A stretch of DNA of 64,000 bases from Pseudomonas sp. LS-2 (GCF_003605735.1 NZ_QXTJ01000045.1:1-64000); one strand, 5' to 3'; shown: positions 45,302 to 55,192, counted from the stretch's first letter. Numbers and translations are program-made. Notes: generated by a model from the letters alone, not told the origin.

Positions 45302-46369
45302 ATGCAAAAGTCCCGTCTGCTCGGTCTGCTCACCGCCGGCCTCATCGCTGCATTAAGCCTCTCGGCGACCGCCGCCCCCAAGAAAGACTTCGACGTCTGC
45401 TGGACCATTTACGCCGGCTGGATGCCATGGGAATACGCAGGGACCCAAGGCATCGTCGACAAATGGGCCAAGAAATACGGCATCAACATCAAGGTCACTC
45501 AGCTCAACGACTACGTCGAATCGATCAATCAGTACACCGCCGGCCAGTTCGACGGCTGCACCATGACCAACATGGACGCCCTGACCATTCCGGCAGCCGG
45601 CGGCGTGGAAAGCACCGCCCTGGTGGTCAGCGACTTCTCCAACGGTAACGACGGCATCGTCATCAAGGGCGATGGCAAGAAAGTCACCGACCTCAAGGGC
45701 ATGGACGTCAATCTGGTCGAGTTGTCGGTCTCCCACTACCTGCTGGCCCGCGCGCTGGACTCGGTCGACCTGACCGAGAAAGACCTGAAAGTCGTCAACA
45801 CCTCCGACGCCGACATCGCCGCCGCCTTCAACACCAGCGACGTCAAAGCCGTGACCACCTGGAACCCGATGCTTTCGGAGATCAAAGCCAAACCCGGCGT
45901 CACTGAAGTCTTCGATTCGAGCAAGATCCCGGGCGAAATCATGGACATGATGGTCGTCAACACCCAGACCCTCAAGGACAACCCTGCGCTGGGCAAAGCC
46001 CTGACTGGCGCATGGTTCGAAGTGGTCGCACTGATGAACGCCAAGTCCGCTGAATCGACCCAGGCCCTGGAACACATGGCCAAGGCGTCGGGCACCGATC
46101 TGGCCGGATTCCAGTCGCAACTGGACACCACCAAGCTGTTCGCCACGCCCAAGGAAGCGCTGGAATTCGCCAACAGCAAACAACTGCCGAGCACCATGCG
46201 CAAGGTCGCCGACTTCTCCTTCGAACACGGTCTGCTCGGCGAAGGCGCCAAGGACTCCAGCGCGGTCGGCATGACGTTCGCCAACAGCGTGACCGAAGGC
46301 GACAAAGGCAACCTGAAGCTGCACTTCGACCCGAGCTACGTGCAAATGGCCGCTGACGGCAAGTTGTAA
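45302..46369 (+). CDS. ABC transporter substrate-binding protein, guanidine/urea-carboxylase locus type
   Basis: Periplasmic binding protein of 355 residues of the nitrate/taurine (SsuA-like) class. Signal peptide LLTAGLIAALSLSATAA; mature region with CWTIYAGWMPWEYAGTQGIVDKW, the ligand-pocket SINQYTAGQFDGCTMTNMDAL and AAFNTSDVKAVTTWNPML. Older annotation calls this the urea ABC transporter SBP because it neighbours urea-carboxylase genes; the riboswitch in front makes guanidine or a guanidine-derived compound the better guess. The SD GGAGG (45288-45292) is the one masked in the riboswitch model. Confidence 0.88.
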   Translation: MQKSRLLGLLTAGLIAALSLSATAAPKKDFDVCWTIYAGWMPWEYAGTQGIVDKWAKKYGINIKVTQLNDYVESINQYTAGQFDGCTMTNMDALTIPAAGGVESTALVVSDFSNGNDGIVIKGDGKKVTDLKGMDVNLVELSVSHYLLARALDSVDLTEKDLKVVNTSDADIAAAFNTSDVKAVTTWNPMLSEIKAKPGVTEVFDSSKIPGEIMDMMVVNTQTLKDNPALGKALTGAWFEVVALMNAKSAESTQALEHMAKASGTDLAGFQSQLDTTKLFATPKEALEFANSKQLPSTMRKVADFSFEHGLLGEGAKDSSAVGMTFANSVTEGDKGNLKLHFDPSYVQMAADGKL

Positions 46370-46394
46370 ATCCCGCTTTCGATAGGTCACTGCC

Positions 46395-47210
46395 ATGCGC
46401 CTGATAAACCGCCGCCCGGATCGCGCCAGCCGATTGATTCTGGTGATCCTGCCGTTCGCCCTGTTGCTGTTCGCCTACTTCACAAGCTCGGCAACGCGGC
46501 TGACGGAAAATCCCAACGACAAGCTGCTGCCCAGTGCCGTACAGATGACCGACGCGATCAAACGTGTGGCGATCGTTCCCGATCAACGCACCGGCGAGTA
46601 CCTGCTGTGGCAGGACACCGCATCGAGCCTGCAACGTCTGGCGATCGGGCTTGCGATCAGTGCCGTGGTCGGGCTGTGCCTGGGTATCGCGTCCGGCGTG
46701 CTGCCGCTGTTCGGCGCGCCGTTGTCACCGCTGCTGACCGTGCTGTCGATGGTGCCGCCGCTGGCGATTCTGCCGATCCTGTTCATCGTCTTCGGGCTGG
46801 GCGAGCTGTCGAAAGTGATGCTGATCGTGATCGGCATCACCCCGGTGCTCGCCCGAGATCTGGAGCAACGCGCCCGAGAGATTCCGGTTGAATTGCTGAT
46901 CAAGGCACAGACGTTGGGCGCTACGACCTGGACCTTGATTCTGCGCGTGGTGCTGCCGCAATTGCTGCCGCGCCTGCTGATCTCGTTGCGGCTGGTATTA
47001 GGATCGGCGTGGCTGTTCCTGATCGCGGCCGAAGCCATCGCGTCGACCGATGGCCTGGGTTACCGGATCTTTCTGGTGCGACGCTATCTGGCGATGGACA
47101 TGATTCTGCCGTACGTGGTCTGGATCACCCTCCTCGCCTGGCTGATGGATTGGGGGCTCAAGGCCCTGACCGGCAAGGCATTCCCTTGGTACGAGGGGGC
47201 ACGCCCATGA
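46395..47210 (+). CDS. ABC transporter permease (guanidine operon)
   Basis: Inner-membrane permease of 271 residues in the SsuC/NrtB class, with about six helices (first at 13-31). The coupling EAA-like loop is seen around ARDLEQRAREIPVELLIKAQTLGATTWTLILRVVLPQLLPRLLISLR (about 153-198). It follows the SBP by 25 bp and its stop overlaps the ATPase start (ATGA). It should form the channel of a guanidine uptake system. Confidence 0.9.
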   Translation: MRLINRRPDRASRLILVILPFALLLFAYFTSSATRLTENPNDKLLPSAVQMTDAIKRVAIVPDQRTGEYLLWQDTASSLQRLAIGLAISAVVGLCLGIASGVLPLFGAPLSPLLTVLSMVPPLAILPILFIVFGLGELSKVMLIVIGITPVLARDLEQRAREIPVELLIKAQTLGATTWTLILRVVLPQLLPRLLISLRLVLGSAWLFLIAAEAIASTDGLGYRIFLVRRYLAMDMILPYVVWITLLAWLMDWGLKALTGKAFPWYEGARP

Positions 47211-47971
47211 GCTTCATCACCGTCAATAACGTGTGGCAACAGTACGACGAGCAAGTGGTGCTCGAAGGCTTGAACCTGAGCATCGCCGAGGGCGAGTTCT
47301 GCACGCTGGTCGGTGCGTCGGGTTGCGGCAAATCGACCTTCCTGCGCCTGCTGCTGGGTCAGGAGGTTGCAAGCAAAGGCTCGATCCTGCTGGACGGCCA
47401 GCCGCTGGCGAAGGAGCCGGACGCCAGCCGTGGCGTGGTGTTTCAACGCTACTCGGTGTTCCCGCATCTGTCGGTGCTGGACAACGTGGCGCTGGGTCTT
47501 GAACTGCCACGCTCGGCGTTTCTGGGCCGGCTGTTCGGCAGTGCCAAGCGCGACGCTCGAGAGCAAGCCTCGGCGCTGTTGGAAAAAGTAGGCCTGGGCC
47601 ACGCGCTGGACAAATACCCGACGCAGCTTTCCGGCGGCATGCAGCAACGCTTGGCGATTGCGCAGGCGTTGATCATGAAGCCTCGCGTATTGCTGTTGGA
47701 CGAACCGTTCGGCGCACTCGATCCGGGCATCCGCAAGGACATGCACGGCCTGCTGCTGGAGCTGTGGCGCGAGACGAAACTGACGGTATTCATGGTCACC
47801 CATGACCTGTCCGAAGGCTTCAATCTCGGCACGCGCCTGCTGGTATTCGACAAGGTGCGCATCGATCCGCACGCCCCCGGTGCCTATGGCGCCCGCATCA
47901 CTTACGACATTCCCCTGAACAGCGACCGCCGCGCCGCCCGTGCGGCCATTGAATCGCTGCAAACGGCTTGA
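47207..47971 (+). CDS. ABC transporter ATP-binding protein (guanidine operon)
   Basis: Cytoplasmic ATPase of 254 residues. Walker A GASGCGKST (about 38-46), Q-loop VFQRYSVFPHLSVLDNV, signature LSGGMQQRLAIAQAL (about 143-157), Walker B VLLLDEPFGALD and switch His in MVTHDLSEG. It belongs to the SsuB/TauB class and completes the three-part transporter. Translationally coupled to the permease and 12 bp before the first deiminase gene. Confidence 0.92.
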   Translation: MSFITVNNVWQQYDEQVVLEGLNLSIAEGEFCTLVGASGCGKSTFLRLLLGQEVASKGSILLDGQPLAKEPDASRGVVFQRYSVFPHLSVLDNVALGLELPRSAFLGRLFGSAKRDAREQASALLEKVGLGHALDKYPTQLSGGMQQRLAIAQALIMKPRVLLLDEPFGALDPGIRKDMHGLLLELWRETKLTVFMVTHDLSEGFNLGTRLLVFDKVRIDPHAPGAYGARITYDIPLNSDRRAARAAIESLQTA

Positions 47972-47983
47972 AGGATTTTCGAC

Positions 47984-48709
47984 ATGACTGATTCAACTGC
48001 TGTGTTTCCGGTATTCGCCGAAGAATTGTTGCCCGGTGGCGGCCACCTGTCGTTCGTACTCAAGCGCGGCGAGCTGCTGCGCCTGACCGACGTCAACGGC
48101 AACGCCAACGTCAGCCTGACGATGTTCAACGCCCATGAGAAAACCGAGCGCCTGAACCTGCCTGACAGCCTCAAGTGCCAACACACCGCCAAGCTCACCA
48201 GCGGCCACTGTCTTTATTCGGACATGGGCCGCGTACTGGCTGCTATTACGGCCGATACCTGCGGCTGGAGCGACAGCATCGGCGGCGTGTTGTGTGCCGA
48301 GGAAGTCAGCGAGAAATACGGCGCGGGTCGCTATCAGGAACTGCGCAACGGTTTCTTCCGCAACGGCACCGACAACCTGTTGGTGGAGATGGGCAAATGG
48401 GGCCTGGGCCTTTCCGATCTGCTGATGACGCTCAACCTGTTCAGCCGGGTCAATGTCGACGACAACGGCGCATTGGCCTTCGTCGCCAACAACGCCAAGG
48501 CCGGTGATTACATCGAGCTGTACGCGCCGATGGATACGCTGGTGGTGCTCACGGCCCTGCAACACCCGATGGACCCCAACCCCGACTATGCACCGCAGCC
48601 GGTCAAGCTGAGCTGGATGAAGGCCGACGCCAGCGTCGCCGAACATTGCCGCACCTCTCGCGAGGAAAACGTGCGCGGCTTCATCAACACCGATCGCCTG
48701 TTCGCATAA
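47984..48709 (+). CDS. carboxyguanidine deiminase subunit (urea carboxylase-associated protein 1, DUF1989)
   Basis: Protein of 241 residues of the DUF1989 family, type UAAP1: [60 protein letters not shown], and [20 protein letters not shown]. Published work showed that the UAAP1/UAAP2 pair (CgdA/CgdB) hydrolyses carboxyguanidine to allophanate and ammonia. Its place behind a guanidine riboswitch and before the carboxylase fits that role. I leave the symbol blank because I am not sure which letter belongs to which subunit. Confidence 0.9.
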   Translation: MTDSTAVFPVFAEELLPGGGHLSFVLKRGELLRLTDVNGNANVSLTMFNAHEKTERLNLPDSLKCQHTAKLTSGHCLYSDMGRVLAAITADTCGWSDSIGGVLCAEEVSEKYGAGRYQELRNGFFRNGTDNLLVEMGKWGLGLSDLLMTLNLFSRVNVDDNGALAFVANNAKAGDYIELYAPMDTLVVLTALQHPMDPNPDYAPQPVKLSWMKADASVAEHCRTSREENVRGFINTDRLFA

Positions 48710-48720
48710 GGAGGCCTGAC

Positions 48721-49356
48721 ATGAGCACTGCACAGACTTACACCCAAAAGAACGCCCCCGTTTCCATCACTCACATCGCCGCAGGCGAGCCATCACTGAC
48801 TGAACTCAAGGCCGGGCAAACCCTGCGACTGCTCGATCTGGAAGGTAATCAGGCGGTGGACACGCTCTTCTACAGCCTCGCCAACCCCCGTGAGCGCTAC
48901 GACGTGCAGCGCACGCTGCGTCGGCAGAACAACGTCTACCTGAGCAAAGGCAGCGTGCTGTATTCCAACCTTGGCAAGCCCATGCTGACCATCGTCGAAG
49001 ACACCTGCGGACGCCACGACACCCTTGGCGGCGCCTGCGCGCAAGAGAGCAATACCGTGCGTTACGCCCTGGAAAAACGCCACATGCACAGCTGCCGCGA
49101 CAACTATCTGCTCGCCTGTGTGCACGACGGTCGCCTGGGCAAGCGCGACATCAGCCCGAACATCAACTTTTTCATGAACGTGCCGGTGACCGCTGAAGGC
49201 GGCCTGACCTTCGAAGACGGCATTTCCGGAGCGGGCAAGTACGTCGAACTGCGCGCGGAAATGGACGTGATCGTGCTGATCTCCAACTGCCCGCAACTGA
49301 ACAACCCGTGCAACGGCTACAACCCGACGCCGGCTGAGTTGCTGGTCTGGGACTGA
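48721..49356 (+). CDS. carboxyguanidine deiminase subunit (urea carboxylase-associated protein 2, DUF1989)
   Basis: Protein of 211 residues, type UAAP2 of DUF1989: [80 protein letters not shown], and [15 protein letters not shown] near 145. It pairs with the preceding subunit to form the deiminase that turns carboxyguanidine into allophanate. It follows that gene by 11 bp. The ATG chosen gives the family N-terminus; the longer frame lies in the upstream gene. Confidence 0.9.
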   Translation: MSTAQTYTQKNAPVSITHIAAGEPSLTELKAGQTLRLLDLEGNQAVDTLFYSLANPRERYDVQRTLRRQNNVYLSKGSVLYSNLGKPMLTIVEDTCGRHDTLGGACAQESNTVRYALEKRHMHSCRDNYLLACVHDGRLGKRDISPNINFFMNVPVTAEGGLTFEDGISGAGKYVELRAEMDVIVLISNCPQLNNPCNGYNPTPAELLVWD

Positions 49357-49478
49357 TCGTCCGCGATCACCGATTCGACGTTTGGCGCGAGGGACGGCCT
49401 TCGTGCAACCAGTACTACAGCGGGACGGCCCGCTACCCAGTTTGAGATCGACGCAGGTCAGTCTCCGGGGTCAAAACC

Positions 49479-52400
49479 ATGTTCGACACTCTGCTGATCG
49501 CCAACCGCGGCGCCATTGCCTGCCGCATTCTGCGTACCCTTCGTGCCTTGAACGTCGAAGGCGTCGCAGTTTATTCCGAAGCCGACGCCGCCAGTCTGCA
49601 CATTCTTGAAGCCGATCAGGCGCACAGCCTGGGTGAAGGCGGCGCTGCCGGGACTTACCTGGCAGTGGACAAGATCCTCGCCATCGCCCAATCGACCGGC
49701 GCCAAGGCGATTCACCCCGGTTACGGATTTCTCTCAGAGAACGCAGCGTTCGCCCAGTCTTGCGAAGACGCGGGAATCGCCTTTGTCGGCCCGACGCCTG
49801 AGCAACTGCGGGTATTCGGCCTCAAGCACACGGCTCGCGCCCTGGCCAAACAGCACGGCGTACCGATGCTCGAAGGCACCGAGCTGCTGGACAGCGTTGA
49901 AACGGCGTTGAGCGCGGCTCAAGCCATCGGCTACCCGGTGATGCTGAAAAGCACCGCAGGCGGCGGTGGCATCGGCATGCGTGTGTGCCGAAGTGCCAGC
50001 GAACTGAGTGAGTCGTTCGAGGCGGTCAAACGTCTGGGGCAGAACAATTTCAGCGACGCGGGCGTCTTCATCGAGAAATACATCCAGCGCGCTCGCCATC
50101 TGGAAGTTCAGGTGTTCGGCGACGGTCAGGGCGAGGTGATTGCCCTTGGCGTTCGTGACTGCTCGGTGCAGCGCCGCAACCAGAAGGTCCTCGAAGAGAC
50201 CCCCGCGCCGAACCTGCCGGAAGGAATGGCCGAGGCGCTATGCGCCGCGGCGATCAAGCTGGCGAAAGCGGTCAGTTATCGCAGCGCGGGCACTGTGGAA
50301 TTCGTGTTCGACAGCGACGATCAGCGTTTCTATTTTCTGGAAGTGAACACCCGATTGCAGGTTGAGCACGGTGTGACCGAACAGGTCTGGGCCGTGGATC
50401 TGGTGAGCTGGATGATCCAGCTGGCGGCGGGTGACTTGCCGCCGCTGGCGGAACTTCAAGCCAGCCTCAAACCGAGCGGCCACGCCATTCAAGCGCGCTT
50501 GTACGCCGAAGATCCGGGCCGGGATTTCCAGCCGAGCCCCGGCCTGCTGACCTCGGTTCAGTTCCCCCCCGCCGACGGCAAACACCTGCGCATCGATACC
50601 TGGGTCGAGGCCGGTTGCGAGATTCCGCCGTTCTTCGATCCGATGATCGCCAAGGTCATCAGTTGGGCGCCTGACCGCGACGCCGCCAGTGCAGGGTTGA
50701 CTCAAGCGCTGGGCGACACGCGCCTCTATGGGGTCGAGACCAACCGCGACTATCTGCGTCAGATCATCACGGATGCCCCCTTTGCCAGCGGTCAGCCCTG
50801 GACCCGCTGCCTGGAAGGTCTGGTGTATCGCGCCGACACCTTCGAAGTGCTGAGCGGGGGTACGCTAACCAGCGTCCAGGACTATCCGGGGCGTATTGGC
50901 TACTGGGCCGTTGGCGTTCCCCCTTCGGGTCCGATGGACAGCCGTTCGTTGCGCCTGGGCAATCGCTTGCTCGGGAATCCGCAAGGATGCGCTGCGCTGG
51001 AAATCACCATGAGCGGTCCGATGCTGCGGTTCAACACCGACGCTGTGATTGCGGTGACTGGCGCGGTGATTCCGGTGACGCTGGATGGCCAAGCGCAGCC
51101 GATGAACCAGTCGTTGCGGATAAAGGCAGGTTCGACATTGGCGCTTGGCACTATCGCAGGGGCTGGCGCTCGCAGTTATCTGTGCCTGCGCGGCGGGCTG
51201 GATGTGCCGGATTACCTGGGCAGCAAAAGCACCTTCACCCTCGGGCAATTTGGCGGACACGGCGGCCGAGCGCTGCGCGCCGGGGACGTGCTGCACCTCT
51301 GCCCGCTGACTGATCGTAGCGACGGTCGACAACTGCCTGCCGAACAGGTCGCCCCGTTGCCAGCGGTGCGTGATATCCGGGTGATCTATGGCCCGCATGG
51401 CGCGCCGGAATACTTCACAGAGAACTACATCGATACGTTCTTCGCCACGGACTGGGAAGTCCATTTCAACTCCAGCCGCACCGGCGTGCGCCTGATCGGG
51501 CCGAAGCCTGAATGGGTCCGTGCTGACGGTGGCGAGGCCGGATTGCACCCCTCGAACATTCATGACAACCCGTATGCAATCGGTGCGGTGGATTTCACGG
51601 GGGACATGCCGGTGATCCTTGGGCCGGACGGGCCGAGTCTGGGTGGGTTCGTGTGCCCGGTGACGATCATCGAAGCCGATCTTTGGCAGTTGGGGCAGCT
51701 CAAGGCCGGGGATAAAGTGCGCTTTCGTCCGGTCAGTGTCGACACAGCTCGCACGCTTTTGTGCAGGAGTGAGCTTGCTTGCGATAGCGAGAGTACAGAC
51801 GACAGAGATGGGGTGAACGTCCCGGACGCATCGCGAGCAAGCTCACTCCTACAGGGAGGGGGTACATCCGAAATATCTTCATTTGGAGAAACGTCGCAAT
51901 CGCGGGCAAGCGCGCTGCTACAGTCGCCGATTGTGCTGGACATCGGGGAAAGCGACACGCGCCTCGTCGCCCGTCTCTCCGGCGACACCCATCTGCTGCT
52001 GGAAATAGGCGCACCTGAACTTGATCTGGTCCTGCGCTTCCGCGGCCACGCCCTGATGCAGGCGCTGGAAAGCAAAAACCTGCAAGGCGTGATCGACCTG
52101 ACGCCGGGCATCCGTTCGCTGCAAGTGCACTACCAGCCTGAGCAACTGCCGCTTGCCGACCTGTTGAACATCGTCGCTGGCGAATGGGACGACGTCTGCG
52201 CCAGCAAGAACCTCGAAGTGCCGTCACGCATCGTTCACTTGCCATTGTCCTGGGACGATCCGGCCTGTCAGCTGGCAATCGAAAAGTACATGACCACGGT
52301 GCGCAAGGACGCCCCCTGGTGCCCGAGCAATCTGGAATTCATCCGGCGCATCAACGACCTGCCCAATCTGGACGAAGTCCAGCGCACGGTGTTCGACGCC

Positions 52401-53174
52401 AGCTATCTGGTGATGGGCCTTGGCGACGTCTACCTCGGCGCGCCGGTGGCCACGCCGCTGGATCCGCGTCATCGTCTGGTGACCACCAAATACAACCCGG
52501 CCCGCACCTGGACCGCCGAGAACTCGGTCGGCATCGGCGGCGCCTACATGTGCGTCTATGGCATGGAAGGTCCCGGCGGTTATCAGTTCGTCGGTCGCAC
52601 GCTGCAGATGTGGAATCGCTACCGCGCCGTCGAAGCCTTCGGTGGCAAACCGTGGCTGCTGCGCTTCTTCGACCAGATCCGTTTCTACCCGGTCAGCGCC
52701 GATGAACTGCTGAAGATTCGTCGCGACTTCCCCTTGGGTCGCTACCCGCTGCAAATCGAAGACAGCACGCTCAATCTGGCTGACTATCAGGCGTTTCTCG
52801 CCCAAGAAGCCGAGAGCATCGCGGCCTTCCGCAGCCAGCAGCAAGGCGCATTCAACGCCGAGCGCGAGCGCTGGATCGCCAACGGTCAGGCGACCTTCGA
52901 GAGCGATGAAGCAGTCGCCGAAGCCACCGAAGAAGCCGCGTTGCACGCAGGTCAGACCAGTGTCGACAGCCATATCGCCGGCAACCTCTGGCAAGTGCAG
53001 GTCAGCGTCGGCCAGCGCGTCGAGGCCGGTGACACACTGGTGATTCTGGAGTCGATGAAAATGGAAATCCCCCTGCTTGCGCCGGTGGCCGGCGTGGTCG
53101 GCGAAGTGCGCGTACAGCCCGGCTCTGCGGTGCGCGCCGGGCAACGGGTCGTCGTGCTCGAGCCATGCGAGTGA
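49479..53174 (+). CDS. biotin-dependent guanidine/urea carboxylase with an in-frame REP insertion
   Basis: Multidomain carboxylase of 1231 residues that attaches CO2 to guanidine (or urea). Biotin carboxylase domain at about 1-445 (GYGFLSENAAFA, STAGGGGIGMRV, FLEVNTRLQVEHGVTEQV). KipA/AHS2-like carboxyltransferase half at about 460-758 (GGTLTSVQDYPGRIGYWAVGVPPSGPMDSRSLRLGN). KipI/AHS1-like half at about 818-1060. Biotinyl domain at the end with Lys1194 in LESMKMEIP. Residues about 761-815 are translated from three REP sequences; the frame stays open and falls between two domains. The riboswitch and deiminase genes favour guanidine as substrate. No allophanate hydrolase gene follows. Confidence 0.92.
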   Translation: MFDTLLIANRGAIACRILRTLRALNVEGVAVYSEADAASLHILEADQAHSLGEGGAAGTYLAVDKILAIAQSTGAKAIHPGYGFLSENAAFAQSCEDAGIAFVGPTPEQLRVFGLKHTARALAKQHGVPMLEGTELLDSVETALSAAQAIGYPVMLKSTAGGGGIGMRVCRSASELSESFEAVKRLGQNNFSDAGVFIEKYIQRARHLEVQVFGDGQGEVIALGVRDCSVQRRNQKVLEETPAPNLPEGMAEALCAAAIKLAKAVSYRSAGTVEFVFDSDDQRFYFLEVNTRLQVEHGVTEQVWAVDLVSWMIQLAAGDLPPLAELQASLKPSGHAIQARLYAEDPGRDFQPSPGLLTSVQFPPADGKHLRIDTWVEAGCEIPPFFDPMIAKVISWAPDRDAASAGLTQALGDTRLYGVETNRDYLRQIITDAPFASGQPWTRCLEGLVYRADTFEVLSGGTLTSVQDYPGRIGYWAVGVPPSGPMDSRSLRLGNRLLGNPQGCAALEITMSGPMLRFNTDAVIAVTGAVIPVTLDGQAQPMNQSLRIKAGSTLALGTIAGAGARSYLCLRGGLDVPDYLGSKSTFTLGQFGGHGGRALRAGDVLHLCPLTDRSDGRQLPAEQVAPLPAVRDIRVIYGPHGAPEYFTENYIDTFFATDWEVHFNSSRTGVRLIGPKPEWVRADGGEAGLHPSNIHDNPYAIGAVDFTGDMPVILGPDGPSLGGFVCPVTIIEADLWQLGQLKAGDKVRFRPVSVDTARTLLCRSELACDSESTDDRDGVNVPDASRASSLLQGGGTSEISSFGETSQSRASALLQSPIVLDIGESDTRLVARLSGDTHLLLEIGAPELDLVLRFRGHALMQALESKNLQGVIDLTPGIRSLQVHYQPEQLPLADLLNIVAGEWDDVCASKNLEVPSRIVHLPLSWDDPACQLAIEKYMTTVRKDAPWCPSNLEFIRRINDLPNLDEVQRTVFDASYLVMGLGDVYLGAPVATPLDPRHRLVTTKYNPARTWTAENSVGIGGAYMCVYGMEGPGGYQFVGRTLQMWNRYRAVEAFGGKPWLLRFFDQIRFYPVSADELLKIRRDFPLGRYPLQIEDSTLNLADYQAFLAQEAESIAAFRSQQQGAFNAERERWIANGQATFESDEAVAEATEEAALHAGQTSVDSHIAGNLWQVQVSVGQRVEAGDTLVILESMKMEIPLLAPVAGVVGEVRVQPGSAVRAGQRVVVLEPCE
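51761..51923. repeat. cluster of three REP sequences inside the carboxylase reading frame
   Basis: REP1 (51761-51790) has AGGAGTGAGCTTGCTTGCG; REP2 (51829-51855) is its inverted copy with CGCGAGCAAGCTCACTCCT, so the two form a hairpin; REP3 (51893-51923) has CGCGGGCAAGCGCGCTGCTA and lies in the same orientation as REP2. The whole 160-bp block has no stop in the gene's frame. Confidence 0.9.
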
Positions 53175-53495
53175 CCAGCACGAACACGTTTGTTGACGCT
53201 ATATATAGCTAGCACCTTGTAACCCCGTGACAACGCCATAGTGAACGCTCATTCACTTGGCGTTGTTCCCATGCCCCACAGCAATAGCCCATCCCCGCCC
53301 ATAACAGTGTGCAAGCCCGGCCAGGCCCGTTTACCGATGCGAATGAGGCACACCGCTTGCTGGCCGGCACCTCACTCGCAGGTCACATAAAGAACTACAG
53401 ACTGAGCAACCGCACTACAAACGGCCATGGCGCAAAAGGGTGGCCGCAGGCTAGCATGTGAGACTCAATGGATTACTTATTCAATCGGACTGGTC
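53175..53495. other. intergenic region after the guanidine operon, with a hairpin
   Basis: About 320 bp. ACAACGCCATAGTGAA and TTCACTTGGCGTTGT (53230-53266) pair with one bulged base around CGCTCA; it is followed by TCCC, not a T-run, so it may be a weak transcript-end structure or a dyad operator. An AT-rich patch GCTATATATAGC (53200-53211) is itself a palindrome. No gene is seen. Confidence 0.5.
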
Positions 53496-54977
53496 ATGCC
53501 CCTTCGCTTCACGCTCCACTCACGACGCCCCCTGCTGTTGCCGTTGGTGATCCTACTGGGGAGCGGTTTTCTCGCGACATCCTTGCTGAGCTACTTCGCC
53601 TCTCGAGACGCGATCCGCGACAGCATCGTCAACACCGAACTGCCGCTGACGTCGGACACGGTGTACTCCGAGATTCAGAAGGACCTGGTGCGGCCCGTGT
53701 TGCTGTCCTCGATGATGGCCCGCGATACGTTCGTGCGCGACTGGGTGGTAGCGGGTGAGAAAGACGAGCAGCAGATGACCCGTTACCTCAAGGAGGTGAT
53801 GGATCACTATGGCGCCTTCACCGCGTTTTTCATTTCCGATCAAAGCCTGACGTATTACCAGGCCAAAGGCGTGCTGAAAAAGATCAGCCCCGATGAACCT
53901 CGAGATACCTGGTATTACCGGGTTCGCGACATGGCCGACCCGTACGAAATCAACGTCGACCCGGACATGGCCAACAAGGACAACCTGACCTTCTTCATCA
54001 ATTACAAGGTCTTCGACTACAACGACAACTTCATCGGCGCCACGGGCGTGGGCCTGACCGTAGATGCCGTGATCAAGCTGATTGACCGTTACCAGCAGCG
54101 CTATCAGCGCAGTGTGTATTTCGTCGACACCTTCGGCCGGCTGGTGCTGACCGGCGCCGAAGGTGGCCCCAATGGCGCGAAGATCGGGCAGGTGCTGCGC
54201 GAACTGCCTGAGCTCAAGCAATTGCAGGAGCAGATGCCCAAGCCGCAGAGCGGCAGCTATCAATACGAGTCACTGGACGAGGCGCACTTTCTCAACGTGC
54301 GTTACATCCCCGAGTTGAACTGGTACCTGTTCGTCGACAAACGCGAAGACGGGGCGCTCAACGAGATTCGTGAGTCGCTGTACGTGAACCTGTCGATCTG
54401 TCTGGCGGTGCTGGTATTGGTGCTGTATCTGCTCAACCGGGTCATACGCCGATTCCAGTTGCGCATCGAAACCCAGGCCATGCTCGACAGCCTGACGGGC
54501 CTGCCCAATCGTCGAGGCTTCGATCAAATGGCCATGAACGCCATCGAGAACGCGCGGCGCGAACACAAGGCGCTCTCGGCGATGCTGCTGGACCTCGATC
54601 ATTTCAAGCGTCTGAACGATACCCATGGCCACCTCGCCGGAGATGAAGTGCTCACCGGCTTCGCCGATGACGTCAGGCGCTGCCTGCGAGACAGCGACAT
54701 CATTTGCCGATGGGGTGGCGAGGAGTTCATCATCCTGCTCAAGGACACCAACAGCAGTGGTGCCCGACGCGTCGCCGAGAAGATTCGCCTGCTCGCCGAG
54801 CAACACACCTACGTGTTCACAGGCGCTGCCCTGCAAGTCACTGTTAGCCTTGGGCTGACTGAACTGCATCCCGACGATACCCTGCAAAGCCTGATTGCCC
54901 GGGCTGACCAGGCGCTCTACAGCGCCAAGCAGAACGGCCGCAATCGGGTGTGTACGGAAATGGCTGAACCGGCATGA
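53496..54977 (+). CDS. membrane diguanylate cyclase with Cache sensor and GGEEF domain
   Basis: Enzyme of 493 residues predicted to make c-di-GMP. N-terminal helix (LLLPLVILLGSGFLATSLLSYFA), a periplasmic double-Cache region (about 38-295, with the YYRVRDMADPYEINVDPD segment), a second helix (about 302-320), then GGDEF. The active site RWGGEEF is intact (near 426-432) and an inhibitory RxxD site lies five residues upstream (RDSD), so product feedback is expected. The ATG used precedes the membrane helix directly; the earlier in-frame start lacks an RBS. Its stop overlaps the CWC gene (ATGA). Confidence 0.9.
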   Translation: MPLRFTLHSRRPLLLPLVILLGSGFLATSLLSYFASRDAIRDSIVNTELPLTSDTVYSEIQKDLVRPVLLSSMMARDTFVRDWVVAGEKDEQQMTRYLKEVMDHYGAFTAFFISDQSLTYYQAKGVLKKISPDEPRDTWYYRVRDMADPYEINVDPDMANKDNLTFFINYKVFDYNDNFIGATGVGLTVDAVIKLIDRYQQRYQRSVYFVDTFGRLVLTGAEGGPNGAKIGQVLRELPELKQLQEQMPKPQSGSYQYESLDEAHFLNVRYIPELNWYLFVDKREDGALNEIRESLYVNLSICLAVLVLVLYLLNRVIRRFQLRIETQAMLDSLTGLPNRRGFDQMAMNAIENARREHKALSAMLLDLDHFKRLNDTHGHLAGDEVLTGFADDVRRCLRDSDIICRWGGEEFIILLKDTNSSGARRVAEKIRLLAEQHTYVFTGAALQVTVSLGLTELHPDDTLQSLIARADQALYSAKQNGRNRVCTEMAEPA

Positions 54978-55192
54978 ACCCTACGCCAACAGGCTCCGAT
55001 ATCTGTCCCGTCTGCGGTCAAAGCAACCGCTGTACGCTGGCCGATCCGCGCACTGTCGATCAGGCGTGCTGGTGTTTTACAGAAACCATCGACCCTGCTG
55101 TTCTGGCGGCATTGCCGCAAGAGCTGAAAGACAAAGCGTGTCTGTGTCCGCGGTGTGCGGGGTTGGTTGAAGTGCAGTCGCTCACCGAATGA
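54974..55192 (+). CDS. cysteine-rich CWC family protein
   Basis: Protein of 72 residues with paired Cys motifs that match the CWC family: ICPVCGQSNRCTLAD near the N-terminus, QACWCF (the CWC core, about 31-36) and ACLCPRCAGL at the end. The Cys spacing suggests zinc binding. Function unknown. It overlaps the diguanylate cyclase gene by 4 nt and is probably translated with it. Confidence 0.85.
   Translation: MNPTPTGSDICPVCGQSNRCTLADPRTVDQACWCFTETIDPAVLAALPQELKDKACLCPRCAGLVEVQSLTE

Noticed and set aside
51721-51960. Frameshift or pseudogene in the carboxylase
   Set aside because: The frame is open through the REP block and both flanking domains are intact, so an in-frame insertion explains it better.
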